Assembly: GCF_040807025.1 (NCBI RefSeq)
Contig: NC_090942.1
Coordinates: 77,295,987-77,359,986, forward strand
DNA: 64,000 bases
Direction of reading: 5' to 3'
Origin: Struthio camelus
Taxonomy: Eukaryota > Chordata > Aves > Struthioniformes > Struthionidae
Shown: in pieces, positions 27,432 through 39,100 of the stretch
Position numbering within the stretch: position 1 is the stretch's first letter
How the letters are laid out: the number at the start of each line of letters is the position of its first letter
Translations under genes and position numbers: made by a program
Notes under the pieces: generated by a model
The model's database searches: none
What the model saw: the letters and a program-made list of their open reading frames with translations, nothing else
What the model was told of the DNA's origin: nothing

Positions 27432-29390
27432 ATTTGAATATGAGGAGGAAGGCTAAATTCTTTCTTTGACAGCTAGAAACTGTTTGTGTGGTGCTTTCTC
27501 CCAGGACTGAACACTATGGCATAGATAAGCTTGTGGTTTTGGCTAAAACAACTAGCTCTGTAATAGTTAAGTATTTAATAGTCAGGATACTTAGGTAGCT
27601 GAAAGCCGGGACAGCTTTGACAGCATAGTTACAATAGCTGACATTGTAACTAGCAAACATTTCCAAGGTAGGAGGTTTTTGTTTATACCAGTAAAATGGA
27701 GCTTTTGCTGAGAGAGCTAATTCCAGCTTCCTCAAGCGAAATAAGCTATCCTGACAAAAGCACAGTTTTCTCTGCTTATACCTACAGCTGCACAAGGTGC
27801 TTTTGCTGGCACAGCTCTGCCATCAAAGGATCTTATCTCATTACAGCTCTGGCTGACACAACTGTGCCAGGAGACTTGGTAGCCAGGAGACTGACCTGAA
27901 CATGCTCTGGCCCAGCTCCAGGGTTCACACCCCACTGGGAATAAAGAGGGCAACTTGCAGAATCCACCGTTCATCTAACCTGAAAGGAAAGCATGTGCAC
28001 AGCCTGGGTGTGAAATCATTTCCCATTTGGAACAAGATCTCTCAGCTCCTTCAGGTGTTGTGTTTTGGGGAGTGGTTTTGGTCTGAATGAAAACTTCTGG
28101 GGCTTGATGAGGTGCTGAAATCAAAAGAAGGAAACTGGCTGCATTGTACTTGGCTCGTTACCATATTTGAAAGGCCCTGCCTGTGAGCAAGCACCGATAC
28201 TGAGGTGTGGGGCTCACGGCCACTGTGCTGCTAAAGCCAGATGAATTCCAGATGAGAGCAAAATGGAAGTCTTGATCACTAGAAGTCATTAACACCCCCA
28301 GTTAATCCAAGTGAGTCACTTAAATTGTGTAAAGTGAGACAGTAATGCCCATATGAGTGTTGTAAGGATAACTGCATTAAAAACTATGAAGTACGTTTAT
28401 CCTTCAGGAATGATGCTCAGGCAAAAACACCAAACAGATGCCCTGCAGATTTAATAAGTGTTATTAATTGTTGTTTTGCAACAGGCTTAATCTGGTCTCA
28501 GAGCCTGCTGCCACTGGAAGGCATGGTCTTGCTTGGGCCCCTGCCCCAGCTGCACGCTCCAAGCACCTTCTTTGTGCCAGTGATCTTGGGTGTCTTGCTC
28601 ATCCCCCTGAACTCCACAAAAGAAAACAGTCATTTTTTCACTTATTCAAAACAACCTGACACTGTCAGGAACCTACAGACCACTAAAGACTGATGCTAAG
28701 GAGGGGCTGGCAACATAAAGCAGGAGATGGAGGAAAGACAGGAGCACCCAACTGGGTGGTAGGCAAAGTTAGTCTAGGATGGCAAAACCGTGCCCCTGGT
28801 TGTGCAATGCCTTCAATGTGTAAAAGATTCAAAAATTGCCTGAAGAAGATAATGGAAGATCATGTATGCTATACCTTCAAAATGCCTCTGACAGCTCTTG
28901 AACTTTTAGGTTTAACGCCAATGTATTGATTTGTAACTACAGAGACAATAAGTGTCACTATTGCAAAGTGAGGGAAGATGTCTTTCTTTTCACGTCAAGC
29001 AGTGAAAAAGGTTGGAAAACACTCTTATTTGTCATAATCTCTTGCAGCCTTCACAGGAGGGACTAGTGAGATGTTTGCATTCTCGGATACTGCATTTTCA
29101 GAAAGGTAGAGAACATCAACCTTTTCTTACAAACCAGCCTGGAGCAAAAAAGGCCAAGCTATTTTGGGAGATGAGAGATAAGCAAGCCAGAAAGCCTTAT
29201 CAGAGATTTGTTTTAACTTGCAAAGGTATTTTCTTTGAAGAAAGAATTCAAATAGTTGTTTGAAATGTTCTGTCAGCTCAGATTTGTTTCCAGACAAAAC
29301 TTGCTCATACACTGTCCTGACTAAGCCCTTTTGGACTAGATTCTTTAATAAGACTCTTTGACTTTCTGGATAAAAAAGTAATTAAAATGT

Positions 29391-29433
29391 GGGGAAAAAA
29401 AGAAAAGAAAAAAGAAAGAAAGGGAAAAAAAGA
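29391..29433. repeat. 43-nt uninterrupted purine tract
   Basis: The plus strand is entirely A/G here, with GAAA and GAAAA units. It is a simple, low-complexity tract and may form unusual DNA structure. Confidence 0.85.
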
Positions 29434-30271
29434 TAAATCAACAGAAATGAATAGCTGATTCAGAAAGCAAAGACTGATCAATATTGGGGCTCAACAGGGA
29501 TCAGTATTTGTCCTAAGCACTTGTTACTGTACGAATCCAACTTCAGTCATTTCCAAGCAGGATGAGGAGTGAGGAGCTTGGATCTGGGAGGCTTGTGCTT
29601 CAGCCAGCACTAACGCTTTTTCATTAGCGGAGAACTTGCACAGCTGCACAGCAAAGGGTTAAAATTGGCTGGAGATTTAATGAAGATTTGAGAAAACAGG
29701 CAGAAAGGCCAACTGTAGAAACCGCCCCTAGAGTGTCTCCTCCCCTCCAAGACTGTAGTTAGACACCTAAATTTTGAAATGGAAGAACTAGACATTAGAG
29801 GGATCAAAGAAACCCAAGAACGATTGCATTATGGTTGCATTTTTTCCATTTCTTGTAGTCTAGAACGTTATACTCCACTTTAATCTGAGATATACTACAA
29901 CTGTATGGCTAACACTGCAGACTTGCCTGAAAAGCGCTTAAACAGCAAGTGGTACGTTCCAATTTCTGTCGAAAATTTGACACGTTTCCTTTTAGCATGT
30001 TCTTGAATGGAACCTTTCACTCCTTTAGAAATCAAGATTCAAAACTAAGTACCAGTAAAACTTCTTTCCCCACACTTAAAAAAAAACCATGAAATGAAGC
30101 GTTTTGTCCAACCCAACCTTTGGAGGAGCCGACAGGTGGAAGAAGGCTGCCCTGTGAGAATAAAACCCGACACAAAATTAAAAGCAGTTAGCTGGCTAGG
30201 CGCAGCCGCCCGGCCGGACCCCCCGGCGCCTGTCAGTTAACGCGGCTCCCCTCCTGAACAGGAGCTTGGTG

Positions 30272-30297
30272 GCGACCGTTGGCAGCGACCGTTGGCC
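30272..30297. repeat. 13-bp tandem duplication with CCGTTGG cores
   Basis: GCGACCGTTGGCA is followed directly by GCGACCGTTGGCC. Both copies hold a CCGTTGG core resembling a Myb site, at the left edge of CpG island 2. Confidence 0.6.
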
Positions 30298-30549
30298 GGC
30301 CTTCGCTGACCACGTCACCACGCCAGAGGGAAACGTGAAGGAAAAGGCTCATTTTAGGGGTCAGAGGTGAGGCAACTGATGAACGCGGGACGTCGCCGGC
30401 CGCCGCCCGTTCATTTAAGCGGTCGGCAACGTGCGTAAAGAAGGTGGGGATCTTCTCGAGGCTCCGACGCTGCCCCTTCCCCGCGTCACCTAACGCCGAC
30501 GCCACCCGGCCGGGCCTCCCCCATGCCGGCGCGGGCGGCGGGAAGAGCC

Positions 30550-30560
30550 GCGCAGGCGCA
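30550..30560. promoter_or_regulatory. NRF1 motif
   Basis: GCGCAGGCGCA matches the palindromic NRF1 consensus with one central variation. It is typical of CpG-island promoters. Confidence 0.6.
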
Positions 30561-30626
30561 AACCCTGCGGCACCACGAGGACCCGCGACGGCCGAAGCCC
30601 GCCGCGGGAGGCGCCTCCCTCCCTCC

Positions 30627-30652
30627 CCGGGGTGGGGGGGGGGTGGGGGCGA
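30627..30652 (+). promoter_or_regulatory. G-run cluster, G-quadruplex candidate
   Basis: Runs of four, ten and five guanines are separated by single T residues upstream of the putative transcription start. The arrangement can fold as an intramolecular G-quadruplex. Function is inferred only from sequence form. Confidence 0.5.
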
Positions 30653-30706
30653 GGAGCCGGTGCGGGAGGGCAGGGCCGCGGCCCCGCGGAGTGACAGCCG
30701 CCGGCT

Positions 30707-30714
30707 CCAATCAG
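30707..30714 (+). promoter_or_regulatory. CCAAT box (NF-Y)
   Basis: CCAATCAG is an exact NF-Y core with its preferred flank. If it sits at the usual 60-100 nt upstream distance, transcription would start at about 30780-30820. Confidence 0.6.
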
Positions 30715-30779
30715 AGCTGCCGCCCGGCGCTGCCTCCCCCCGCCCCGTCGGGGAGGCGCGGCCCCGGGGCGGGCAGTGA

Positions 30780-30941
30780 CGCCAGCGGGCGCCCGGCGCG
30801 GCGCGGCCCCGCTGGGTCCCGGCCGCCGTGTGCGAGGGCGCGGGCGGGGCCGGGCCGGGCCGGGGCGGGCGGTGGCGGCCGCCCGGAGCCCATAGAGGAG
30901 GCGGAGGCGCCGCGGCGGAGCCCGCGGGGCGTTAGGCGCAG
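30780..30941 (+). other. Putative non-coding first exon
   Basis: This is the segment between the expected start area and the GTAAGG donor at 30942. The 3' boundary is supported by a full consensus donor (GCGCAG before GTAAGG). The 5' boundary is a guess from the CCAAT-box distance. No conserved peptide begins here, so I treat it as 5' UTR of the rightward gene, probably PPFIBP1. Confidence 0.45.
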
Positions 30942-33254
30942 GTAAGGGGCGCTGCGGGGAGGGCAGGGGGGTCGGGCCCCGGCGAACAAAACCAAACTGC
31001 GGTAACTTTGGGTGGCGGCGGGCCGGGCCGAGCCGTGCCCCGACGGCTCCCGCCGCGCCGCCCCCGCGGGCGCTGCTGCGGGGCGGGCCCGGCGGTGGGG
31101 AGGGGGTGGCCGGGATGGCGGGGGCGCCCGCGCTTGGGTGCCCGGGGGCGCGCGGGGAAGCTTCAGCCGTGGTTCCTTTTCCGGGAAGGTGAGGGCAGAA
31201 TCGCCGCCTGGCCGTGTAGTGGGCTTGAAGTTGAGAGCTGGAGAAGAAAGGCTGAGTTTTCCCGAGCTGCTTTCGCTGCATCCTCCCTGGAAGGAGAAAG
31301 CAGGGCCGGGTCGCAGGGAGGCTCTGTAGTTAGCGTGTGACTTTCGGGAAACTTATTTGCGCGCCTGGAGCTGGCGTAGCGTTTTGCAGAATTTTGGGGA
31401 GAGGCGAGCAAGCTCCAGCTGAGTGTCTTCAAGCTTCAGTAGGACGTTTCAGCTACAAGCGCTGTAAAACTGAAGTTGCGAGTTGTTCCTTGGAACTAGC
31501 AGATGTGTTTTGCTTTAAGGCCTGGGTTTTGCACATCCTGTAATTATTTCTTTTAGGTCTGTAATGTTTCTAAAAACTGAAATAGCTGTGTGAACTCACA
31601 CCCTGGCTGAGGTGCAGCTGTAGCAGTAAAAAGGTGCTTTATACCTATGTAGTTATTTCCGTGTGGGAAAAGAAACAAGCTGTGTTTTTGAATGCTTTAC
31701 AGTAGTGTAACAGCATGCATGTGCTCTCCTGTGGAAGTGAAGCACTGCTGATGCTGTGCAAAAAGCACAGATGAAGTGTTTAGGGCTCGAGCTCAGCTGT
31801 GTCTGAAGCATTCAGAGAGAGACTTTGCTGGTTCTTTTTATTTCAGCCCAAGGAAACACACTATCAACAGCAAAACATGTAAGCATTGGTACGTATTGAA
31901 ATGGCTGCACGGTTGAGCAATACAAGTGTCTGAATTCCAAAAACTAAACAACAAAAATGGGTCACTCAAAGTGAGAATGTTCTTCCTGCTTGCATGATCA
32001 AACATCTGACAGTAAGATGTTCTGGTGTGCTCAAATCCAGATGTATTGCTTCTATTAAAGGTAACAGTCGTAGCTTAAGGATTTATGTTTGTGAAGGACA
32101 AAAATGGCTTATGGTTATAATAAAAAACATGCATACGGATATCAGTAAACCCCATCTGCTCAGTGAGGCAGTATGGCGGATAGGTTAGAGAGGCATCCCA
32201 GAAACCAGGAAAACTGAAATCTGTATAAACTCTTGATTCTAAATGCAACCAACGTTTTTGTCTCTTCAGCTCTTAATTTCCTACTTGCAAGAAGTAGCGT
32301 CCTGTGGTTTAGCTTCAATCCCATTCCAGGAGAATTTGACAATAGGATTTAGTATAATTTCCTAGAAAGCTGTATCACATAGATTGGTTCCTAGAGGCAG
32401 AAGGAGTTCTTCTGTTTGCCAGTGAGACTGACTGTCAGCGGGTGCTGCGTTGCTCATAATTTAAGATTGGTGTCCCTGTGCCTGGAGTATGAAGTTGATG
32501 TTTCTGTCCTCTCTGATGGCAGCAGAAGCTCCATATGTTTGCCCAGCGGTAGAGCTTGGTCCTTAGCAGCTGATTCTCTATCTTAAGCAGCATTGCTCCA
32601 GTTTTGAGGCATACTCTCTTTGAACGAGGTGCTGTTAAGTGTTCAACAGCTGCTGACCCTCTTAAATGCAATGCTGGCGAGAGCCTGAGTCAAAAAGCAT
32701 GGGTCTGGATTCAAGCATTTCCTCAGCTTTGGTGAGTTTTGACCTGGGTTTTGTGCTGTTTGCTGCCTCAGATCTGGGTTTAGTAGTTCTAGTGAAAAAT
32801 ATTTAAGCTGGTCTGTCTTTTCTGTGTATGTTTACAGCAGCTCTGTGCTCCTGAAATATGGATGAGTAACATTTCTGCTTGTCCCTGAAATGCAGGGTGG
32901 AGCACCTTGAAGTCAGGGATGTCACATGAGGCAGAAGACTGTGTTGAATGTGATCTTTTTTTCCACTTGGATCCAGATTGTGGGCAGAAGAGCATGGCCA
33001 AGTAGCTGGTCTGCTCTGTGCTGGAGTAGGTAAAGGTAAGAGGGTCTGACAAGAATCCTCTATTTTATTACTGAACCATCAAGTTTCTGAGTGGCTCTCT
33101 GGTAGAAGACCCTAGGTCCAAACTGTTCTGTTTTCTTGCTTTCTCTTACAATAAAAATCCAGTTCTGCAGGTGATGAGAAGAAGAGATACAGTGGGAAAT
33201 GCCTTCTTTTTTGTGGCTGCTTAGAGTCAGGTTGTCCTTGGATGGCATTGTCTA

Positions 33255-33315
33255 TTGCTACTGTTAGAGAACAGTGGGCTCGATGGACCCTCGGTCTGAG
33301 CCTGTAGGACGTTTC
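33255..33315 (+). mobile_element. Old CR1/L3-like 3' end relic
   Basis: The words GGCTCGATGGACC and GGTCTGAGCC resemble the widespread sauropsid CR1-type 3' end (gatggacc.ttggtctgacccagtatgg). The copy is short and diverged, with no coding part, and its limits are approximate. Confidence 0.5.
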
Positions 33316-36080
33316 TTACACTCTTGCTTTTAAGTGCTTGTTTTACTTCTCCTGGGAGCTTCTGCAGCTGCTGTTTCTGGGGCTTTTAACTCCTGTGCAG
33401 TGCTGTGCTAGAGGCTCTTCTGTGGAGACAGCTCGTTGCCTCGTTGGGCAGCTTGCCCCTGCTGTACAGTAGTAGCTTCTGAGAAGAGACACCTAACTCG
33501 ATGCAAAACTGACGCACTCTGTGCGTGGCCTTGCGTCTGCTGTTTCCAGCTGCTGCTAGGGCCGAGTGAGCCAAGGTGTCGGACCGTTTCTGCTCTGGGT
33601 TGCACTGCTAAGGCAGTGTAAGACACGTGGCAGGAAGCAACAGTGGGTCCTGATGAAAAGGTCTGTGGAGAGGAATGGGGAGTATTACTTAGCCCACGTC
33701 TAAGTAACGATAGGTGTTAACGTTCCTGAACTTGTGGCCATTCCCAGGAGACTGAGGTTCCCATGTGGTGCTGAAAGCCTTTCTGGTCCCATCACTCGCT
33801 TGTGATACAGACTATGAAGTCTATTGTCTGAAGTCAAGTCTGAATGGTTGGATGGGGCAGGTCTGAGAACATGAAACACAGTGTGCTATGAGATGTGTAA
33901 TACAGCATTCTTCAGGAGGTCTTGTGTCTCTCGAATCCATCCAGCTAGGGCTTCTGTAAGGTTTCTGTCGTTCATAGCTTCAAGGGAAAGATTTAATATT
34001 CATGGAAACCGCCTGAGTTCCTTGAAGTAAGAGATTTGGGCCAAAGAAGGTTTAGTCACTTTCTTAACAGTTGTGTGATTGCATCAAAATATACCTTTGG
34101 CTTACTGAGGACAAGAGAGCGTTGCTGCAAACCCATCTGAATAACTGACTGGTTTCCTTCATCATGCTATGTGCTATATGTCATCTGTGAAGATGGGGGA
34201 GCGGTGAGAGGTGGCTTGACCCTAAATCTGGTAGAGATGGTCCAAAAATGAATCCCTCATTCTTGAGATGCGATAAGAGGAGTGCAAGAAAATAACTGCC
34301 TATGACTAGGGATTCCACAGTTTTGTTAGTAGAGTAGTTTTCAGAAGAAATAGTCATAGCCCACACTTTGGGTAGGATATAGGGAGATAACTGAGCATTC
34401 CAGAAATTCTTGTGGCATCAGACCTGGTTGGCAAAGCCCCTGTTGTGCTGTTGAATCTCCTTGCTTTTTGTGAAGAAGGTCCCTGCAACCTGTGCCTCAG
34501 CTCATAAATGGTAGTATGCAAGTTAGCAAGTTGGTATACCTGAGACAGCTTCTTCTCGTACTTCCCTGGTTATTTTCAGGCTTTGAAGTAAAACTTGAGC
34601 TATGTTGCTTCTTTAAGGCTATGCAATTACAGTCTGACCTCTTCCTATCTGACCTAGCCAAATCTATAATTTTATAAATGCAGAGAATAAGTTTATTAGA
34701 AGGTTCAGACTGATTTTGCTGTGATCACTCTTTCTGTGCAGAGCTTTTGTGCACAGACTTGATTGTGTACTAAGCATAAATAAAAACACTGAGTATCTTC
34801 CTATATTTAGACTGAATGGTGACCCTGCTGCCCCTTTTGTAACTGCGAGATCCCATTAGCCATCTCATTAGTGACTTTGCTTGTGGATCTAGTCTGAGAG
34901 AAGTAAACTACACTGCGTTGCCTCATGTTTATTAGTGGTAAGGACATGTTACTCGGCTATTTAGCACAGTATGGCTGATCTGCTATAAATTCAGCCTCTC
35001 TGCCCTGCTATAATTGGCTTGTGTGCCCAGGCCCTAACTGGACTGTTGCAACGTCTCGATAATACAAATACTGTGTCTGGTTCTCCTCAGTCAGTCTCTA
35101 TAGTCGTGTTAAATGTTCTGGCTTCAGTGGGAGTAGGGGATTGGCCTTCCCTGTGTCTTGGTAGGAAAATGGGTATTGCTGCTGAAATAGTCACTGCTAA
35201 ACAGATGATCTGCAAACAGGGAGATTGCCACCTAAAGACAACTTCAGAAATCAATGAAGTCTACTGCTTGCATAGGTCTTTGAAGATGACAGATTTATCA
35301 TCGTTAATCTTTGCAACCTAATATAGGAGAGGCTGCGTGTTATTTCTGAGCGATTACATCTGCTGCCCAACATTTGGAAAAGTCAGTATTCAATTCAGAG
35401 TTAGAGCTTGTTATTTCTTTCAGAGGACAGTGTTTCTCTTGCCATTGGGTTATCTGCAGTTGTTGCCTGTCTCTTAAGTTTAGACAACTGAGAGCTCCAA
35501 AGAGGATTATGCTAAATCATAACAATTATCTCAGTGGGATATTTCCTTTGGGTCTCTCCTTGTTCTGAAAAAAAAAATGCCTTGCAAGGGTGTCCAGCTG
35601 TGAACACACCTCTAGGTGCAGTGAATGATGCATCTGTTTTTTCCTCTTTTGTTTCCACCTCTCACACAGATTAACTTGTGTTTTGGCTCAGCTCAGGCCA
35701 AGGAGAGTGGCTGTCTGTTATTTATCTTGTAGTGTGCACTGCCAGGATAGTACTTTATTTTTGATAAAGGTTGGATTTTTCCATTAATAATTCAGTCATC
35801 ACGCTGGATTTGTGGTTGCTTGCCCATGATGTGTATTGCCCTTGATATGGGCGTATATGATTTCCTGAAACCTTTAACTTCTAGAGCGTTTTGTTCCTCT
35901 GTGACTTGTGTTGTACATGAGGAAAGTGCGGTGGGTTAGAAGCTTTATGTTTTTTTCCAGTGGCTGTGCTTCTGTTTCTGTCAAAAGGCCAAGATAAACC
36001 AATTCTGTAAAAAAGCTGATTTCTTTCCTCAGTGGAAATATATTTAGATACAGGTCTTGAAACCAGTTGTAGCTATAGCC

Positions 36081-36140
36081 TTTCTTCTCCCTGCCTCCCC
36101 CTTGGCCCTCTTCTGTAATGGGGGAGGGGGGAGAAGAAGG
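36081..36140. repeat. Imperfect inverted repeat, purine/pyrimidine arms
   Basis: A 21-nt polypyrimidine arm at 36081-36101 pairs with a purine arm at 36120-36140 at 17 of 21 positions, around an 18-nt loop. The arms could form a stable hairpin. No gene context explains it. Confidence 0.6.
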
Positions 36141-39100
36141 AGGAGGACTTGGGAAGGGTTAGGCTGCGCAGTGTGACCTCTCAAACCTTTGTAGAGCCCC
36201 AGCAGGTGTTTGCTGGGGTGGGACTCTTTTGCTGTCTTGTCAGAGAGTGCTGGACCCCTCTAGGCTGAGAGACCTAGTGCTTCATCAGGGCCCTCTTCAT
36301 TAGAAGTAGCGGGGGGCCTTCTGCTGTTCATCTTCTTCCCCCTTCTTCCTTACCTGCTCCATCTTTTCCTGCAAATCATCTCGGGAGCGCTGGGAATGGT
36401 CCCTGTTGAAGACCAGAAATGTTCTGCTTCTTCAAAAGCATAGTGCAAGTGGGAATCCTTGCTAAAATCACTGGGAGGTACAAAAAATGGATCTTCCCTG
36501 TATCACGTGAGAATATTTAGCTGATAATTTGTCCGGCATTGGACAGGAGATTGGTGTCCCAGGCTGTGTTAAAGTAAGGATGCTTGCTTCACCATCCGTC
36601 ATTGTGTATCATGTGAGCAGTACTGGCTGAGTCAAAGAGCCAGGGCCAGAAGTCGTTTAAGGAGCTTCTGTCTCGTGGTGTTCAAGGCAAGGTAAAAATA
36701 ACAAAAAGTGTGACTTTGAGCAGCCCTTTGCACACAACCTGACGGTAATCACGCTTCCAGTAGGCACAGTCTTGTAACTCTTGCATGAATAAAATTCCAT
36801 TGATTTCACTGAATGCCACCTGTGAACAGAGGCTTCAAGAGCAAGTACATAGATGCAAAAGTAGATTTAGACGTTCATCTTTAAAGGCTTTTTGCTAAAT
36901 CTTAGTGGAGAGCTTGAGGCTGAGACTTCAGCCAGCTATTGCCGCATCTGAACTCTAAATTGGAGAACCTTTGCACTGTCAAAGGCAGCAATCTAATTAT
37001 GTCTCAGTTTGCTTTCAAATGTGCTGAGTTATGAGTAGTAGTTATCATATTTTCAAAGAGTTCTTATGGCACCAAGTGTGGCTGATTTGTCAGAACAACT
37101 TTATTTTCTTGCTCTGCAACAGATGTGGCAGAATAAGAGAAATTATGAGAGAAACAAGTTGGGAACAATTAAATGGATGATGAGGTTTTAGGAGGCTTAT
37201 TTTGCTTGGCTCTATTTAATGGTTTGGTCTTAAATGTGTTTTCTTGGACTAGTCAATTCTGCAGTAAAAACCTAGAGAAACAGCGCAGGTTCTTTTTAAA
37301 ATATGAAGGCAGACTAGGACCCCAAAAGTTCATATATATTGCAGTGACTCTGAAGGGAGCTATAAGGTATGCAGCTTTTAAATTATTAACAGAAAGATAG
37401 CTTTAATACTGTAAAAAAAAAACCAACAAGTAAAAACAACAACCTCCCCCAAACAAGCCCCCAGCCTCCTCGTTCACAAGTCTTTCCCCTGCAGCAGTCT
37501 CTTATGAACAACAGAATCAAGAAAACACATGCAACCAGTGCTAACCAAGTTAGCAGCAGGATCTGTTAGTGAGTATGAGAATGGGTGGTACCTTGTGTCG
37601 ATCCTGACACCTTTGTGCACAGCTATCTGTCTGCTCTATGTGGTGGCCGTAGTCATGGGAATCTCAATGTCCCCTGGTTACACGGTTTGACTGTTCTTGG
37701 GCTGAGGGATTTAATCTAGCACAGTACTAGTAGTAGGGCGTTTCAGGCCAAGTTCCAAAGTTCAGAAAGGAGGTCCTTAATTATTTCCAGTATATCTTTT
37801 CTTGATGTAAAGAGGAGTCATTTGGTGAGTGAATCAGGAGGTGTTTTGTTGGCTTTTGCCTGTCTCAAAACAGAATTCAGCTGTTGTCTGTTTTTGTAGC
37901 AGTAAGGCACGTTTAAGATTTGTGGACACGTTTGTGCTCAAAGGAGTGACGGAGCCATGCCTCGCAGGCTCTGTTCTGTTCAGCCTGGAAGTGTTTTTGT
38001 GGCTTGTGGCCTCCTGCTGGCTACCTGCTTTCCTGGAGACCCCTCAGATAGAGGGTAGGAGAAGCTGATTTGAGCTTTGTGGAGTAAATCAGTCACTTTG
38101 AGGATGTGCTGGATTTACCAAACATGCTTAGCCCATGTGATATGTGCAGTTGATTGGCTTTCTGCAGCATGGGTCTTGACTGGAGCAGAATCTCATTTGA
38201 TTACTTTACCTCTAAAGTTCAGGGAACTTCAAGTCCATTCAAAGGATCCAGACTAATCCACAAAATCTAGATAGGTGCTTTACTGAACTCTGAGCTTGAT
38301 GTCTTTTCTCTAATACGTAGATACGCATTAGCTATAGCCAGATATGAGGTCCAGGGAGAAATATAATCTTTGAAAGACCTGTAAAACCTGTAAGCACTGC
38401 TGAAGGAGCTTAGGTATTTAAAGTGGCCAGATCATAGGGAATATAAGGGATAGCGGAAAATCATCCGGGCTCTTTGGGGGCTGCTCTCTGTGTTTTCAGA
38501 AGTCATGGAATTGGCACGTGAAAACATCTGTAGGATCAATGTAAGGTTCTATGGGATGTGATGCTAATAATTAACATCTGCCTCGAAGAGCAAGTGAGGA
38601 AGGAGTATCTTGACTGTTAAAAAGCACTGAACTGCTGCTGTATTTCTGAAAGTAGTTAACATCCAGCGTGGTTGTAGCACTTGCACTTGTAGTCTAAGGT
38701 TCTGTAGAGTTTAAAATATGGGCAAAGGAGATGTGGATTTGGGAAAATGGTTTTTGCCATATCAGGACTGCTAGAATTCTGCTTTCCTCTAGGCTCAAGT
38801 CAGATATTCTAGTCACATGAAAAAGTATTGCCGAGAAAGGAAGCACATAGCCGACTGCGATCTCCTCAGTTTGAGTGTGGATGAATACTCATAGATGTCA
38901 GCCATTTGTACAAGGTTATGTTGATTTACATAATTTTAGAAACTTGTAGATTTGAACCCTAGCTTTAGGTTTATAAACCTGTGCTAAGATGTAGGGTGGG
39001 TTTCTCCTTACCCATCCCAGAGGCTTGTTGGGAGTGAGGCTGGAAGGAAGCGTGTTGCCCCAGAGAGCTGCTCTGAACAGGGCTTTGGAGGGAAGCAAGG

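Larger units (their letters stand above)
21311..30179. other. Interval between the two CpG islands, no supportable gene
   Basis: This is AT-rich DNA with simple repeats (25865-25906 and 29391-29433) and short open frames that lack family motifs. If CpG island 1 starts a plus-strand transcript, this would be intronic. I cannot identify any exon with both a coding signature and splice sites. Confidence 0.5.
30180..31200 (+). promoter_or_regulatory. CpG island 2, candidate promoter of the next gene (PPFIBP1 by synteny)
   Basis: This is the strongest CpG island in the window, very GC-rich with dense CpG. It carries NRF1 (30550-30560), NF-Y CCAAT (30707-30714) and several GC boxes around 30763-30865, and no TATA box, as in typical broad vertebrate promoters. 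A consensus plus-strand splice donor, CAG followed by GTAAGG, lies at 30942, so transcription is probably rightward. In vertebrate gene order PPFIBP1 (liprin beta 1, an adaptor of the liprin family) follows BMAL2 in the same orientation and has a non-coding first exon, so it is the best candidate. No PPFIBP1 peptide is visible in the window, so the gene name is an inference. Confidence 0.75.

Noticed and set aside
30490..31281. 263-codon minus-strand open frame in CpG island 2
   Set aside because: Pro/Arg/Ala-rich low-complexity translation of a CpG island, antisense to the likely promoter direction.
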